Shown here: one piece after another, positions 44,495 through 58,026 of the stretch | Layout: every line of letters starts with the position of its first letter | How positions within the stretch are numbered: the first letter of the stretch is position 1 | Origin: Adiantum capillus-veneris | Taxonomy: Eukaryota > Streptophyta > Polypodiopsida > Polypodiales > Pteridaceae | Length of the DNA stretch: 64,000 nucleotides | Assembly (NCBI GenBank): GCA_014529385.2 | Contig: CM043945.1 | Location: 145,375,741-145,439,740, forward strand | Direction: 5' to 3' | Notes under the pieces: generated by a model | The model's database searches: none | The model's input: the letters and a program-made list of their open reading frames with translations, nothing else | Told to the model about the DNA's origin: nothing | Translations under genes and position numbers: made by a program

Positions 44495-45188
44495 CCCTAA
44501 GATGTTCACCTTTGTAATTTGTTCTCATTAATATAGTTTCGCCCAGCACAAGATGCATCTAAGCAAAACTTAGAGTTAAAGCCACAAAAAGATATCTTGA
44601 AGCAGGATTTCCTTTGCAATTCATTCCACAGAACTTTTGCGGACTATTTAATCAGTTCGAGTAGTTTCTCTCGTTCAAGTGGGAGGTTTAAACTTTGGTT
44701 TGAGGTTCTTTAAGGGGTATCTACCGGATGCCCTTTTTGATTGAATAGGAAAATGAAGTTAGAAGTTGGAAGCAAATCGGTGAGTGCCTAGATGGCGGGG
44801 AGTGATGTAAGTGGGCAAAGGAGGATGTGGAGGAGAGAGAGGGAGGGAGAGACGTTGTGCATGCCTAGACAAAGACACGGAGCACTGCATGGAGTCCCCT
44901 AAGATGTTCACCTTTGTAATTTGTTCTCATTAATATAGTTCCACAAAAAGATATCTTGAAGCAAGATTTCCTTTGCAATTCATTCCACAGAACTCTTGCG
45001 GACTATTTAATCAGTTCGAGTAGTTTCTATGGTTCAAGTGGGAGGTTTAAACTTTGGTTTGAGGTTCTTTAAGGGGTATCTAACGGATGCCCTTTTTTAT
45101 TGAATAGGAAAATCAAGTTAGAAGTTGGAAGCAAATCGGTGAATGCCTAGATGGCGGGAAGTGATGTGAGTGGGCGGAGGAGGATGTG

Positions 45189-45232
<44 letters not shown>

Positions 45233-45290
45233 GAGGGAGGGAGAGACGTTGTGCATGCCTAGACAAAGACACGGAGCACTGCATGGAGTC
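44495..45290. repeat. 0.4-kb tandem duplication upstream of the host gene
   Basis: ccctaagatgttcacctttg... to ...ctgcatggagtc at 44495-44896 is repeated at 44897-45290. The second copy lacks about 45 bp after ttaatatagtt but has an expanded GA and G run (45193-45233). The first copy begins about 145 bp upstream of the ATG. Confidence 0.9.
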
Positions 45291-46148
45291 TAGCTTCGCT
45301 TGCCAGCACGAAAAGGCTCACGATAAATGCCATCTTGGCATGGGCACTGAGTGTTTCTTTCAATACCAACGTGGAGGAAGCATTGATCACTCCAGCGGGG
45401 GTTGGCGGGAGGGGGGGAAACATTGCCATAAATATTACAGATACCTCATCTTTGCAAGCTAGATGCAAGTAATTATGTGTAACGCCGAATGTATTTTACG
45501 ACTGTACTTTGTCACCTTTCACAGAGACATTGGAGGTGAACAGAGTTGGAACAAAAGCCCAACAGCTACTTGCGAATCAAAGATGACCGGAATATTCATC
45601 CGAGCGCAAGGAGTGAGCATGTCAGACGGAAAGGATCCCATTATTTTGGGACATTTCATGTAATCTTGATGCCCTCTTGGTCAACTAGATCACCTCTCCT
45701 TTGGCAATATTGAGCCTCGGCTGGAGATGTATAGTTTCATAGCCCTTTGTGGATGGTAGAGCAGAGATACAACAATAGCGCACCCTTCGTTAGTATCCGT
45801 GTGGGTGACCCGATGAACTCTCTTTTTATAAGGCAACAACCTCACACATCTGTAGTTTATGTTGTTGTGGTTGACTGTGTTGGGTGGTTTTGGTAGGTTA
45901 TATGGGCAACTGAAAATGTAGCTCCTCACGACGACCACCTCAGTTGGGGAGAAGTAACACACATACCCTATGGTATTCCCACCTGCTCTGGTGTGCTCAT
46001 TGCTCGATAGAAAAAGTCTTCAAAGGACCTAGAGTCATAGGCAAGAGTCCATGAGCTCATAAAGAGGCAAGAGAGGGCATGCCCATCTCAAGTCATCCTA
46101 GCCACGATTGTCATCTTTTACATTGCTCTGTTTTATGTTGAAAAGATC

Positions 46149-46183
<35 letters not shown>

Positions 46184-48316
46184 TTGGACGATCCTTAGAC
46201 AATCCTTGGACGATCATCAGATGTCGGATCATGTCTTGTAGTGGTGCATGCAAGTGCTACATTTGCCAACGGCGGTAGCCCTTCTTCTCTCTCCTAGTCT
46301 CTCCTTGATCCTCAGCCTTGGTCTTCCCTCCATGCCTCTTGATGCGACACCTTGCAGCCTACGATTATAGAATTAAAATACCTCATTTCCATGATTCGGT
46401 TCGATGTGAATATATTTCTTCGTCTTTGTAATGAGTATCCTCAATCTTTTTTAAAGAATCAAACATATGCATTTTTAGAGAATTCTTCTCTTTTTTTATT
46501 AGCAAAAAGGGAAGGCATCACTAAGGCCTCACCCCTTTGGGGCATGCCAAAAAGAAGGTGAAGAGGCCTTCTAACAGTGCATCAAAACTAAACAGTCAAA
46601 ATGTGTGGGTCTTCCGCTACCAGTTGCTTACTATATGCTCGTCGAAAATGGACGAATAAGAGGTAGGGTGGTTTCTTTACTCAAGTGATTGATCCTTTGA
46701 ATATGAAAAAGGTAGGCCAGTGGTAGAGCAAAGGTTGTCATAGAGCATCATCCTCCAAGGGAGACCGGATACGCGTTGAACTTCTCGTTGTGAGTAAATT
46801 TAGCTTAGGATAGAACATTGTGTTTAGACTATAGATTTTAGTAACTAACTGCTAATTGCATATGAAAACGGATACTTAAGACAAGTTATATAGAAATAGA
46901 GTAGAATCTAACCTGGCAACGATGTCCAATTCCAATTGATGATCTTCGAAGCTCAAATAACACATTTGAGACCATATACTCAACAGTCGATATACGCCTT
47001 GATTATGCAAACCTAATCAGAAATTAGCTCTAAGCCCAATAAAAAACAATTCAATCCAACCATGTCAGCTCTCACAATAACAAATCGGTTGATATCTACC
47101 CTCCACTTGATGGCAGGAGGTACCCTCATGGTGGTCGAGAGCATGATGAAGAGTGTAAGAGAATGTTCCAACCCAAATAACTCTCTTTCCCTTCTTTTAG
47201 CTCGTTTAGCCAAAAATAGCATTATGAATGTTTTCTTTCCCATTTTTTAGGAAGCCTAACCTAGCCACATGCAATCCTCTAATTTCCATGTCGCAACATT
47301 GTGACAACCCAAATTACACTCCACCATGTAAATCCCCCTTGGCATAACGTGAGGGTCGCCCACCATGTGACAATACTAACTTGCTTCCCTTACAACATTC
47401 ATAAATGTGCAGATTTATGATCGTCATCCCTTCTAGCTTTAGAACCATGATATACCTTTTGGCAATCCATCTCTACACCATCACCATCAAAACATATAAA
47501 GTACAACAACATCCTCTTGAGTAATATAATCATGTGTATTATCATCATCTGTCAAAAAACTTTTAATTCTTGTTCGATCCCTATGCATAAGGCATAGGGA
47601 TTGAACCTCCCTTGATATCTTCCATTGCATTTCATCATTCCCATAGACTAAGTCAGGGGTACAAATAAACTTTTTTTATAGTAGTCACAAAATAGCATAC
47701 GTCTTTATTGATATCATCACTTGGATTGCTAATGCACATCTTTAGTTGTAGCCATCTCTAAAAAAAATTAATCTCCTTCAATTTCGACTTCACATGCTCC
47801 TTCAACTTGTATTGCATTCCCCAAAGCATCCACCCCTGAGGAAAATTTTGCAAAATCTAACTTGAATTATATCCTCATTACGAGCTTTTGATAGCTTATC
47901 ATCTTCTTGAAGAAATGCATATATTACTGCTCACATCTTTGCTCGAACCCGATCATCTTGAACATCTATGTAGCTTGGTATACTTTCGATGCATTCTTAA
48001 AAACCCACATCCTACTCATTGTCACACCCCACCTCTATAGTCAAATAGTTGTTGCTTGCTTGGCAAAAAACTTCTCCCAGCTGGTTCCATGTTCTTTTGC
48101 CAAGTCTTGTATCTGCTCACAAAATTTGAAATTAGTAATTGCACAAATGATTTGATCATACGCTCTTTTGCTACATCTCATGACCACATGTCAATCTCAT
48201 GAGATGCAAGCTTTCCTTTTGGATCATAACAATGGAAGATGTTCCATGGCATATACAACATCCATCGGTGCTTCCACATCATCCCATTCTTTTGGCTTTG
48301 CTTCGTGTGCTTCTTT
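45291..48316. other. No gene seen; (GA)n at 46148-46180
   Basis: Only short frames, none recognised. One GA microsatellite and a weak SINE-like site (46712-46790) are the only structures. Confidence 0.4.
46712..46790 (+). other. Possible SINE head
   Basis: taggccagtggtagagc resembles an A box, and gcgttgaacttc at about 46773-46784 a damaged B box, at a spacing near that of tRNAs. No cloverleaf could be drawn, so it is a weak candidate. Confidence 0.2.
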
Positions 48317-51300
48317 GAGAGAGAGAGAAATGTAATGATATATTAACGTCTTCAAAAGGCCAAAGTGACCTATGAGACAAAAGAGTTTACAAATGGTGAA
48401 TTTGAGGCAATGTATGTGTAAAAGACTGAAAACTAAGAATTGAAAACTAAAAACTGAAAACTGCACTTAGCTAAAATGAAATGGGATGAAATGGAATGAA
48501 ATGAAAGGCTGAGATATTGGAATAAAGATCCTATCCTATGATATCCAACATCGATTTTTGGCGAAGCTCATCAATGTCCTCCTCAGTGAGTACTCTGACT
48601 GGGCGTCTCCCATGTAATGCAGCTTCCATCGATGTCTTGATGACCCTCGCAGTCGTGGGTGTCTAGATCTCCCAAGCTCAGTAGCCTTGTTAGTCAGTGT
48701 ACCCTTGGTACAGGTGGACTCTAAAGTCTGTTGATGCCTGCTCATCTGAATGTCACGTATGTAGTCTAAAGAAATCAGTGATCTCCCTTTGTCAGTGTCT
48801 CCTACTATCTGGTCTCCTCAAGAGGCTCTCCCTATGTCTGCAAAGCTCCAATAAAAATAGCCCAAGGCCTCTTTGATCCCGATATCTCATAACTTTGGCC
48901 AATGGTCCAAAACCCTCTCTGAATAGGTAGTGTAAACGACCTCATATCTTATAGTAACTGGGCAATGACATATGTGATGTAACTCTGTCTCTGGCGCTAT
49001 GTGTCATAACTGACAAATCCTGGCCTCTACAGGTATTCCTCTAAATCTACCAGTCTCAATCTCTAACTGATGCGATGATGTGCGCATCTATCCAATAACA
49101 AATTATAATCCATGGGATAGATGAGTGTCCATGTAGGCAAGTCTGGTCACAAGACCATCCTTTGTAAGCTCAAGGAGATGCTATTTGTAGAAAGCCATCT
49201 TTGTGCCAAGCACACGCATAGGCTGTATTTATGTCCTCCTAGTGTCTAACTAAATCAAGTCCTGACTGATGAGGTGAGTGATCTCAGTCCGTGTGAGAGA
49301 CAAGGAGGGTGCATCCAATGAATGTTGAAAAGGGGGTAATCTATCCATGTCAAAACCATGCAGCTTGAACCAAGTTGTCATCTATGCATACCAACAAGAG
49401 GTGTCTCCCTGTGAGGCAAGCTGTCGAGAAGACTCCAAAGCTAGATGGGCATATCTGTCTATGGGGAGATCCCCGATACTATATATGAAAGAAATGGATT
49501 TGGTAAGTGCCTCGATGACCAATGGGGGGGCAGCGAACTCTGCACGGATAATCTCATGCGGTACAGAGGCCTTGGCCCTAATCATCCGAGAAATCATAAA
49601 GACCAAAGGCCTCTCCATGCCCTTCAATCCATCCGTACTACCAGCTCGACTATGGTGGTCCGTTAATGGCCCCCGTATCTGCACCCCATAAAGCATAGTT
49701 GATGTGACCAAAGTGTCAAAAATCCATAATCTTGTTCGAGGTTCCTGAAACTGAACCTGCAAACACATCCTCTCCATCTTCCCTAAAGCCACATATGCTC
49801 TTGTTAGTCTAGTATCTGCTACTTTCCTCAAAGAAAACACTGTTCCACTAAAGACCACACCAAGGTAAGTGTATGCATCTGTATACTCCATCATCACTTG
49901 ACCATATGCAAAGGTAGGTGCAAATCGCCTGACCCACTATGGTGTGGTGTTGAACACCATAACCTTGGTCTTGCCAAGGTTCACCGATAAGCCGCTATCA
50001 CTAGCAAGTGTGTGCAATGTATCCAAATGTCGTTGCATTCCCTCTGGTGAATTTGAGATCATTACAATATCATTTGCATCTGGTAGCAATGAGATCTAAG
50101 TCACTGCTAACTATGATCCTCTGTCACCTCCCCTCTCAATGTAATCTAAAGCCTCATCCACATAAATACCAAATAAATTAGGGGAGAGTGGACAAACCTA
50201 TTTCACCCCAATAGTGGAGTGAAAAAGCTTAGACATCCCCTTCAGAGTGCGGACCTGAACCACAAATGTCCTACACAGGGCCATGATCCCCCAAATCAGC
50301 TCTGTGGGTACACCCATCTCCTATAACATGCGCATCAGTCGAGCTCTAGGGACTGTGTTGAATGCTTTGCAGAATTCCACAAAAGTACAGTAAATCCTCT
50401 TATCATGTGATCTGCCCTTCTCAATAATAGCTCTGAGAGTCAATATGTGATTGAGAGTAGAAAAACCACTCATGGAACCTGCCTGTCTTGATGCTCGTAT
50501 GCATGCTCTCTCTGCCCATCTACTCAATTGCTGCTCAAGAAAAGATGCATATAACCTGGCCACTATGTGTCCAATCATAACGGTGTGATAGTTCTCACGC
50601 ATCATTGGATCTCCTACCTTGAAAATAGGCACAAATGTCAACATACTCCAAGTATAAGGAAAACCCTCACACATGGCTCGATCGAACATCAATGCAAGAA
50701 GTTATGCAAGCATCTCTTGGGCATGTATAAAGTGCTCTGCCACCAATCCATCATGATCATATGCTCTCCTATTCCTCATCTTGTCGATAGCTTTCTTCAC
50801 CATCTCAGCGATAAAGAAATTGCATGTCTTTGAACATGGTATCGGGAGGTATGTTAGAGGCGAATGTCCTGAAATAGTGTAAAGAGATGTTGCATACTCA
50901 CCCCAAGTCTTAGCGGATGTGACAGCCAGTGGAGGGGAGTGCTCATGAAAGAATCTCCATGCCTCATCTGAGTCCTGGCTCAGGAATAGCTCATAAAACT
51001 CCTTCTCTAGCTGTGTAAGATAAGCTTCCATCGCACAAGCCGTCGAAAGGAAATGTGTGACTATCTATGAGTAATGACTCCCAAAAACACCTCTCTCTAA
51101 AATGTGGCTCTCGTTTCTCTAAACTCCTCATCATACCAACTATTCTGGGGCATGATCCCAAAATGGCATCTGTGCTCAAGCTGGCTGTGTGGATATGCCT
51201 CTGCTGTTGCATCATGTAATGCCTCTATCAGTATCTCGATAAGCTCCTCTAATGGAAGTCCCGGCTCCTTAGTAGCTAAGCATATGTATGTGCCATCTAT

Positions 51301-51851
51301 ATGGACAAAATCAGTCTCTGATATGCAACTGTATCGGGTATGTGTCAATCAAGCTGTGCAGAATTGAAAAGAGATGGTAAACGTGAGAAGGGCATGATCT
51401 ACTGCTACACCAATAGGCCTGGTCCCGATTGTAAAATCCCAAATAGAGGGTATAAAAATGGGTCGAGTCAAAACATAATCCCCCATGCTTGTGAGGAAAG
51501 CAAGTGAACCCACTCAATGCTGGAAATCTCTTTAGACCATTCAAAATGGCCAGTCCATGTGCAGCCCCCATGTCTATAAAATATCCCCCATAACCCGTGT
51601 GCTCCTCATCTAGCGAACACCTAGCCAAACCCATATCACTAACATCCAATTCTCTCAACATCTCCTCTGAGGTATTGTAGAAGATTGTTTGAGAGTGGCT
51701 CATCGTGGCATTAAAGTCCCCCACAAGGATAACATCCCCATCTATAGAGAACTCCCATATGTCCTCATCCAAAATCATATAAGGTGATTGTCCCTTGGGA
51801 GATGCATAGTGAGATGTGCTTGGTGGAAAATAGCATATTTTAATGTAGAAT
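48317..51851 (-). mobile_element. LINE copy F, a second LINE family, also TC-tailed
   Basis: A minus-strand LINE distinct in protein from copies A-E. Its 3' UTR reads gtctcataggtcactttggc, then gacgttaatatatcattacatt and (TC)n (48328-48317). Its 5' part is cut at 51851 by the LTR-like sequence starting at 51852. It encodes endonuclease and RT remnants. Confidence 0.75.
49382..51851 (-). pseudogene. LINE F ORF2: endonuclease and reverse transcriptase, broken
   Basis: Endonuclease: KICYFPPSTSHYASPKGQSP, VILVGDFNATMS near 51720, and LDEEHTGYGGYFIDMGAAHG. RT: MRENYHTVMIGHIVARLYAS near 50590, GSMSGFSTLNHILTLRAI, and YCTFVEFCKAFNTVPRARLM near 50380, then a GVK*VCPLSP-like stretch near 50205 with a stop. 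The place of the catalytic Y-A-D-D (50061-50086) reads D-A-N-D-I-V, so the active site is lost. The C-terminal frame at 49897-49382 has YLGVVFSGTVF and RLWIFDTLVTSTMLYGVQI. Remnants continue to about 48540. Confidence 0.75.
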
Positions 51852-51965
51852 TGTAATGCAAAGGGCAAACCCAAGGGAGGTCAAGGACCACCGGCTGCCA
51901 ATGGAGATGGGATCTTAGGGGCAAGGCCTATAAAGGGAGGTTTGGCAGAGGATCAAGGCATGGCA
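51852..51965 (+). repeat. LTR-like head, left copy
   Basis: tgtaatgcaaagggcaaac... through gcctataaagggagg and ggcagaggatcaaggc matches 56485-56597. It interrupts LINE F. The TATA-like tataaagg is kept in both copies. Confidence 0.6.
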
Positions 51966-54900
51966 ATTCCCTCAATCTTATACCGGTTTCAGAGCCAAGG
52001 GGCTATTCTTGGAAAGGGAGCAAGGAGGGGCGTGGTTTTTTGTTCTTCCACTGCATGTGCATGCAACTCATGAGGGAGATCCTTGCAGCAATCAAATATT
52101 TTAACTTACGATCAACAAAAAGTATGAAACTTATGCAGAACCCATGCAGAGCATGGTGGTGGAGAAGCAAGGCTTTATTGAACTCAATGCAAACATGAAA
52201 GCTTATCACTGATGGAGAACGGCTCAAAGGGCATTCAACAAAAGGTATGTGTTGAGAAAAGTTTCAAAGTGTTGAAGCGTTCGTGGTTTCATAGTGATCT
52301 CAATAGCATGCAAGGCATGCTCAAATTCAACCAAGCCAGTACGACAAGGCAAGTCGATGTGAGTTCTTGAGAAGGTACGTATTAGCTTTCTTTTTATTTG
52401 GCAAATTTTTCATAATATGTTGCATAGCCATGTCATGCAATAGAGGTGAGTGCACTTTAAGCACTCCAAGCACAAGCACGACTTGTGACTGTTGCCATCA
52501 ACATTAAAGGTTTGCTACATATATTATTGGCAAGTACCAATGATTAGTTTGCAAACCCAAATCAAGCAGAGATTGAGTACAAACCTCCTCTCCATCATCC
52601 CAAGAAGATCGGCACGGCCTATTGCTAGACATGATACTACCGCAAGAGGCAACTACTCCAAAGGCACGGTGTAGTATGGAGAGTTTTTTAATTGATCATG
52701 TAAGACGCACAATGGCTATGAGCCACAATCGAGACGAGAAAGTCCCCAGACCACTTGTTACAACTTGAGAAGCTAACAATGATTTCTCTATGTTGTATTC
52801 TGGATTTTCAATTTTGCTAGGGCATGGGCTTCTCAACAAACTCATTTTCAACATCTATCGATCAAGACAAATCTATATGGTCAAGGACCACCATAATCAA
52901 GCCAAGCAGGTATGAGATACATACTTTAAAAGACTTTTCTATTTTTCAATACATTGTACAATTTGACAAGGTCGATTATCTATGAATGCTCGACAAGGTC
53001 GACTTTCTTTTGCTATGCCATTGTAAATTGACAAAGTATCTGTTAGCTATGAGCAGCAGAATTCCATGAGTACTTATGTGAAGCAAGGCTTCCCTTTCGG
53101 CATTTGGCATCGCGGTTTCCACAGTTTGGAATATGCTATTAGCATACGAACTTGGGGAAACTTTCCAAGATGTCTGTAGGTCTTTACATTTCACAAGGGT
53201 GTATATGATACATACACTAACTCACTCGAGTAGTACATATGTCTATGAGCTAGATTCGGTCAAATTACCCAAAACCTCGCCACAAGTGGGCGACAAGGTT
53301 AGTAAATTTCAAGTTATACTTGTTGCTTTTGTAATTTAACCTTTTATTTGAAAAAGATTTCTCAACTATGCAAAGCAAAGTGCTTTGCTAGACTTCATGT
53401 GAAGCAAGGCTTCACTATGATGTATCCATGTGAGTGTAACCGTGCAAGGCATGTATACTAGGGGCTCACATGATTGAGACTGACATTGAAGCCAAGGGCT
53501 TATTATTATATTTTTTGCTATGTATGCATGGCATACTGGTACGATGGGCATACTACACCCATCATTGCATACGCTTCCACTAAAACACTAGCTACTCTAT
53601 CAAGGACGATCTCAGTTATTGATGTTTTAAAACATTTTGTGTTTGTGTTTATGCATAGGCAAAGTGCCATACATATGCACCCTGATGCAGTCACAATCAC
53701 ATATAAGGAAGGTAGGTCAATATGTGACTTATAATACCTCTCTTTAAGAGAGCGTTGTACAAGAATACTATTGTACGCTTATAGGGTAAGCAAGCGCACA
53801 ACCATTGTTTGCACAAAGGCATATGCACGGGGTATTCAATACAATAGAATAATGGATTTTCCTCAGCGCATCAGTCTCTCTCTCTCTCCCCTTTTCCTAA
53901 TTCTCTACGGGAAAGGTGAAATTGGCATGATTTTACTAAAATCTTTCTATGTTGATATGGTAATAGGAAGGGCTAAGAGCCATCTGTTTTTGAAGGGCTA
54001 AGAGGCACCTATTTTGGAATGGCTAAGAGCAATGTCTTTGTAATCCATCAGTGATTCTATCTAGTTGAGTACCCATTGATTCTATGGACAAGCAAGAGTC
54101 TTGCCATTTCTGATTTTGTTGGGTGTTATTTAGGTGTATAGATGAAGCAAGCATTTAGATAGCACGGATGTTTAAAAAAACCAAAGATTATGGATTTTCG
54201 GGTCTAGAATAGATCCGTTCGTCAATACAATTCCAGCTTGAGTGGATCTCCTATTTTATCTATAGCACTTAGAGTGTTATACGAGTACAATTTTGGGGTA
54301 GGACCCAACTCGTGATTACTAAATCACTTATTAAGTGTTGATAGTCAATTCTTGGAACCTTCACACTTGCACTTTCCAGGAAAGAAGTCCAAGCTGCCAA
54401 CGGGCAGTGGGAAATTTCAATTTCCAAAGTTGACTTCAATTACGGTTGGTTGCTAGTTGTATAGTCTCTCTACAAAGTCTAACCAAGGGGTTTGACAATG
54501 TAGAGTTTAACTAAGGGGTTTGGATTGCAAAGGAAACACCCAGGGTTATAGATGCAATACTACATGAATTTCATTGATTTTCAATTAGTGTTCCTAGGCC
54601 TTTGCATGCGGGAAAGTTGGACAGGTGATGTTCAACTTTAAGGTACAAATCTATTTTGATTTTATTTCTTTTTTGAATATATTTTTGTTTACTTTTCCAA
54701 GTAGGATGCATAAACTTCTATGTTTTCATCCATTTTGCTCTTTAAGAGACATGACAAGATCATGTAAGAGCAAAGTATTTTGGATCATAGTGTCCAACAT
54801 ACATTTTTGAATTATGCAGTTATGGACCTACATGTAGGGTTTTCTTTGGCACATGTTGTCACATGGGATACAACATGGTCTAGGAACTCAAGGAGTTCGG

Positions 54901-56484
54901 TTTAGCCAGTAAGGAGTAAGGATAATGAGGGTCCCTCTCACTCACGTCGCGAAGTGTTTGCAGTTACCTCCACACACAAGTACATCGCGTACTTGAAGGA
55001 TGTTCATTTTTTAGACATCCTTACATGAGACATATTCCACATGTGGAGAATATGAGTCTCTAGATTGACACTGGCCCGCATGTCATATCAATTATGTGTT
55101 GAGATAAAGTCCCTAGGTGCTGGTCAAATCCGTTTCCTAGACCATTTTCAACACAATGTGTTAGGAACAATTTCAATGGCCAGAAATTGTCGGATACTCA
55201 AAATGACTTGTTAAGGTACAAGTGCTGCTAAAACAATATAAACAGATGGTTTTTTATGCATATATCAAGGCTATGTACAATGATTAAAAATGTTTCATTG
55301 TTTGTACCTAGAAATGACTTATCTGATGGTTCAAACTTTCAACAAGGCTTGCAAATGATTGCAGTTAAAAGTATTTAGTTTCTTTTCAGAACTATTTGCA
55401 CTTCTTTTTTATGTGTGTTATGAGCATCATATTCGCCATAAGTATTGGCAAGTAATGACAGGCCTAGGGTAAGACTGGGCGGCACGGCCAAGAGCCAGGA
55501 TGATCATGGATATACAGGTTTGGATATGTTTTAGCTAAATGCATGCACACTAGGGGTTATGGGCCCTAGTGTTTGGCAAAGGTTGATTTTGAGCGGCATG
55601 CATATTCATCACATTAGTTGCTTATGAGAAATTCTGCACTCTATGTGGAGTATCTCTATGATATTACTTTTGGATCTACTAATCACTAATAGAGGTCATG
55701 GCTCGGTTTGGGTGCTTGTGGATCTTTCAAGTTAACCAAGATGGTTATTCAAGACATTGTTGATTCCTTAGCAATGTTGTATGACATTGTTATTCCCGTT
55801 TACCAGTCATTTTGGGCAACTGTCTATAAACCGTGGGGAAACACACCTCATTATTGTTAGTTATCCAAAGAGGATAGGCATATTACAAGTGCAATCTTGT
55901 GCTAAAGGATATACAAAGAGTGTACAAATCCAATTAGAAAGCATGTATCGCTCTAGTTGGAGTTTGTTTACCATAAGGTAAAGCATGTATGTGACTCGAT
56001 TTAGTCCCTTTATGTTTAAGTCATGTTCTCAACCTTAATTTAGTCCCTTTATGTTTAAGTCATGTTCTCAACCTTGAACACTGGTTATGGTGGGGTTGTA
56101 TACTAATGAAAATTGATAACAAGTCAAGGACTTAAATTTTGCTAATAAGTTATGTCAACCAGTTACTTTCATGGAAAGTGAAAAGAGGTACTCTTTTGGG
56201 TACATCTTAGTTGTGATAACTCATTTAGAATAAGTGATTTCTAAATGGAGTCTACACACTATGTTGTACATAAGCCGATTGCACAAGACGGTTGCAAAGG
56301 GACAACAATGTGAAAAATCAAGATATTACTCTTGGTTTCGTTGAACCTCCTACTGAGCCGTGTTTTGATCAAATGAACATCTGGATCCATGAAGGATGCC
56401 ACTGTGGAAAACATTAGTGTTCTTATGAAGATATCAACCAATGTTGTTTTCAAGGATGAAAATGCTTCTCCAAGGGGGGAGTAA
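51966..56484. other. No recognisable gene between the LTR-like pair
   Basis: About 4.5 kb with only short frames. No gag, protease, RT or integrase motif was found. If the flanking pair are LTR starts, this is the rest of the left LTR and a decayed or non-coding interior. A 39-bp tandem pair lies at 55999-56076. Confidence 0.4.
55999..56076. repeat. 39-bp tandem pair
   Basis: atttagtccctttatgttta... repeats once with a 39-bp period. Confidence 0.9.
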
Positions 56485-56597
56485 TGTAATGCCAAGGGCA
56501 AACCCAAGGGAGGTCAATGACTCGGTTGTCAATGGAGACATGATCCTAGGGGCAAGGCCTATAAAGGGAGGCTGGGCAGAGGATCAAGGCTCAAGCA
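56485..56597 (+). repeat. LTR-like head, right copy, truncated
   Basis: Starts tgtaatgccaagggcaaac right after a purine tract ccaaggggggagtaa, which looks like a polypurine tract before a 3' LTR. It matches 51852-51965 and then stops where gypsy integrase coding begins. Confidence 0.55.
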
Positions 56598-56599
56598 AC

Positions 56600-58000
56600 C
56601 GAGATACCAAGGATTGGATTCATTGGCTCCCATTATTGGCTACATTTTGGAGGGTGAGTTTCCACAAGACTTCACAAAAACTCTGAAGAGGAGACTCATG
56701 AACAAGGCAAGTTCATGTCTCTTCCTAGAAGACTCCCTCTATCAAAGAGGGAAGGATCAAGTGTGTTAAGAGTACCAACTTTCAAGGAAATTCCAACCAT
56801 TCTATGAAGAGTCATGTGGTGGTCATTTTGCCCAAGAGTTAACTGTGAAGAAGATTTTGCTTGTGGGGTATGTTTGGCCAAGCTTGCATGCGGATGTTCA
56901 ACATTGGTGTAGAAATTGTCACAATTGTTAGGTAAATGGGAATAGAAGATTGGTATATGGTCCAAGGAAAATCGTGCTTGCAAATGGACCCTTTGAAAAG
57001 TGGGGCATTGATGCTATGGGTCCTCTACCTAGAACAAAAAATGGTAAACTCTACATTCTAGTGGCTGTAGATTACATGACTAGGTGGGTAGAGGCTCAAA
57101 GTGTGGCAAGGGTAAATGGGAAAATAGTGAGCAAGTTTGTCTACACTAATATTTGTTGAAGATTTGGCACACCTTTGGATATTGTTTTTGATAATGGTTC
57201 AAGATTCAGGAAGGGTTTACTCACAGACGTTTGTGAAGAGCTACACATTCTACATCGTCATAGCACACCCTACGACCCATAGTCAAATGGTTTGGTGGAG
57301 AAGGCTAATGGTGTCATTGCAGGTATCATTAGAAATATGGTTCAAAACAAGACAAAGTTGTGGGATGACTTCTTGGATGGTGCCTTGTGGGTGTATCGAA
57401 CCACATATAGGGAAGCCACAGAGTTCATGCCATTTCACTTGGTCTATGGTCAAGAGGCTTTGCAGCCTATCGAGATCAAGATGCATGGGTGGATTGACTT
57501 CTTACTTTAGCTGAGCTTGAGTGGAAAATAGAGGTAGCTTGCCAGTGCTACAAGAGGAAAGCTATGCAAGCAAAGGAAAATCTTGATAAGAAGGTTAAGG
57601 ACAAGGGTATCGAGGAAGGTGGGCATGTGTTAAGGTATGACAATCAACTTGACAATAGGTTTGATGTTAAATTCAACACCAGATGGCAAGGTCCGTATGT
57701 GGTTAAAAAATCTTTTAATTCAAGTTACTATCAGCTCATGGATTTAGATGGCAAGGAGCATCCTAAGAAGGTGAATGGGTACCGACGAAAGCCCTACTTG
57801 AGTCGCACTCTACCAAAGGATCTGCAAGAGCATCACCAAGAAGCTATATCATCATGTAAGTCTTGTAGTTTGGTTTGTGTCAGTAGTTCAAGAGAAGGTG
57901 AAGAAGAACTACAAACTGAAGGCTTGTTTGAGGCACAAAACATCGCAAATAGCTTGAAACCACTCTCATTGGAAAAGATGCCTTATGATGGTACATGAAT
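56600..58000 (+). pseudogene. Ty3-gypsy integrase and C-terminal domain
   Basis: The N-terminal part reads LMNKASSCLFLEDSLYQRGK near 56695, then an HHCC finger remnant (GGHFAQEL, WCRNCHNC). The catalytic core begins GPFEKWGIDAMGPLPRTKNG near 56985, with the first Asp, VFDNGSRF near 57185 for the second, and NGLVEKANGVIAGI near 57287 for Glu. The C-terminus at 57564-57998 has RFDVKFNTRWQGPYVV and YYQLMDLDGKEHPKKVNGYR. Stops or shifts occur near 57158, 57282 and 57508. RT and RNase H are missing upstream, where the element was joined to the LTR-like sequence ending at 56597. Confidence 0.85.
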
Positions 58001-58010
58001 GTACCATCAT
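57985..58010. other. 12-bp perfect palindrome at the integrase stop
   Basis: atgatggtacat (57985-57996), ga, atgtaccatcat (57999-58010), directly before the polypurine tract. Confidence 0.8.
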
Positions 58011-58024
58011 CTTGGGGGAGGGCT
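58011..58024 (+). promoter_or_regulatory. Polypurine tract
   Basis: cttgggggagggct lies just before the 3' LTR start tgatagcc. Confidence 0.65.
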
Positions 58025-58026
58025 AA

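Noticed and set aside
49347-49691. Plus-strand frame of 114 codons
   Set aside because: It is the antisense shadow of the LINE F C-terminal region.
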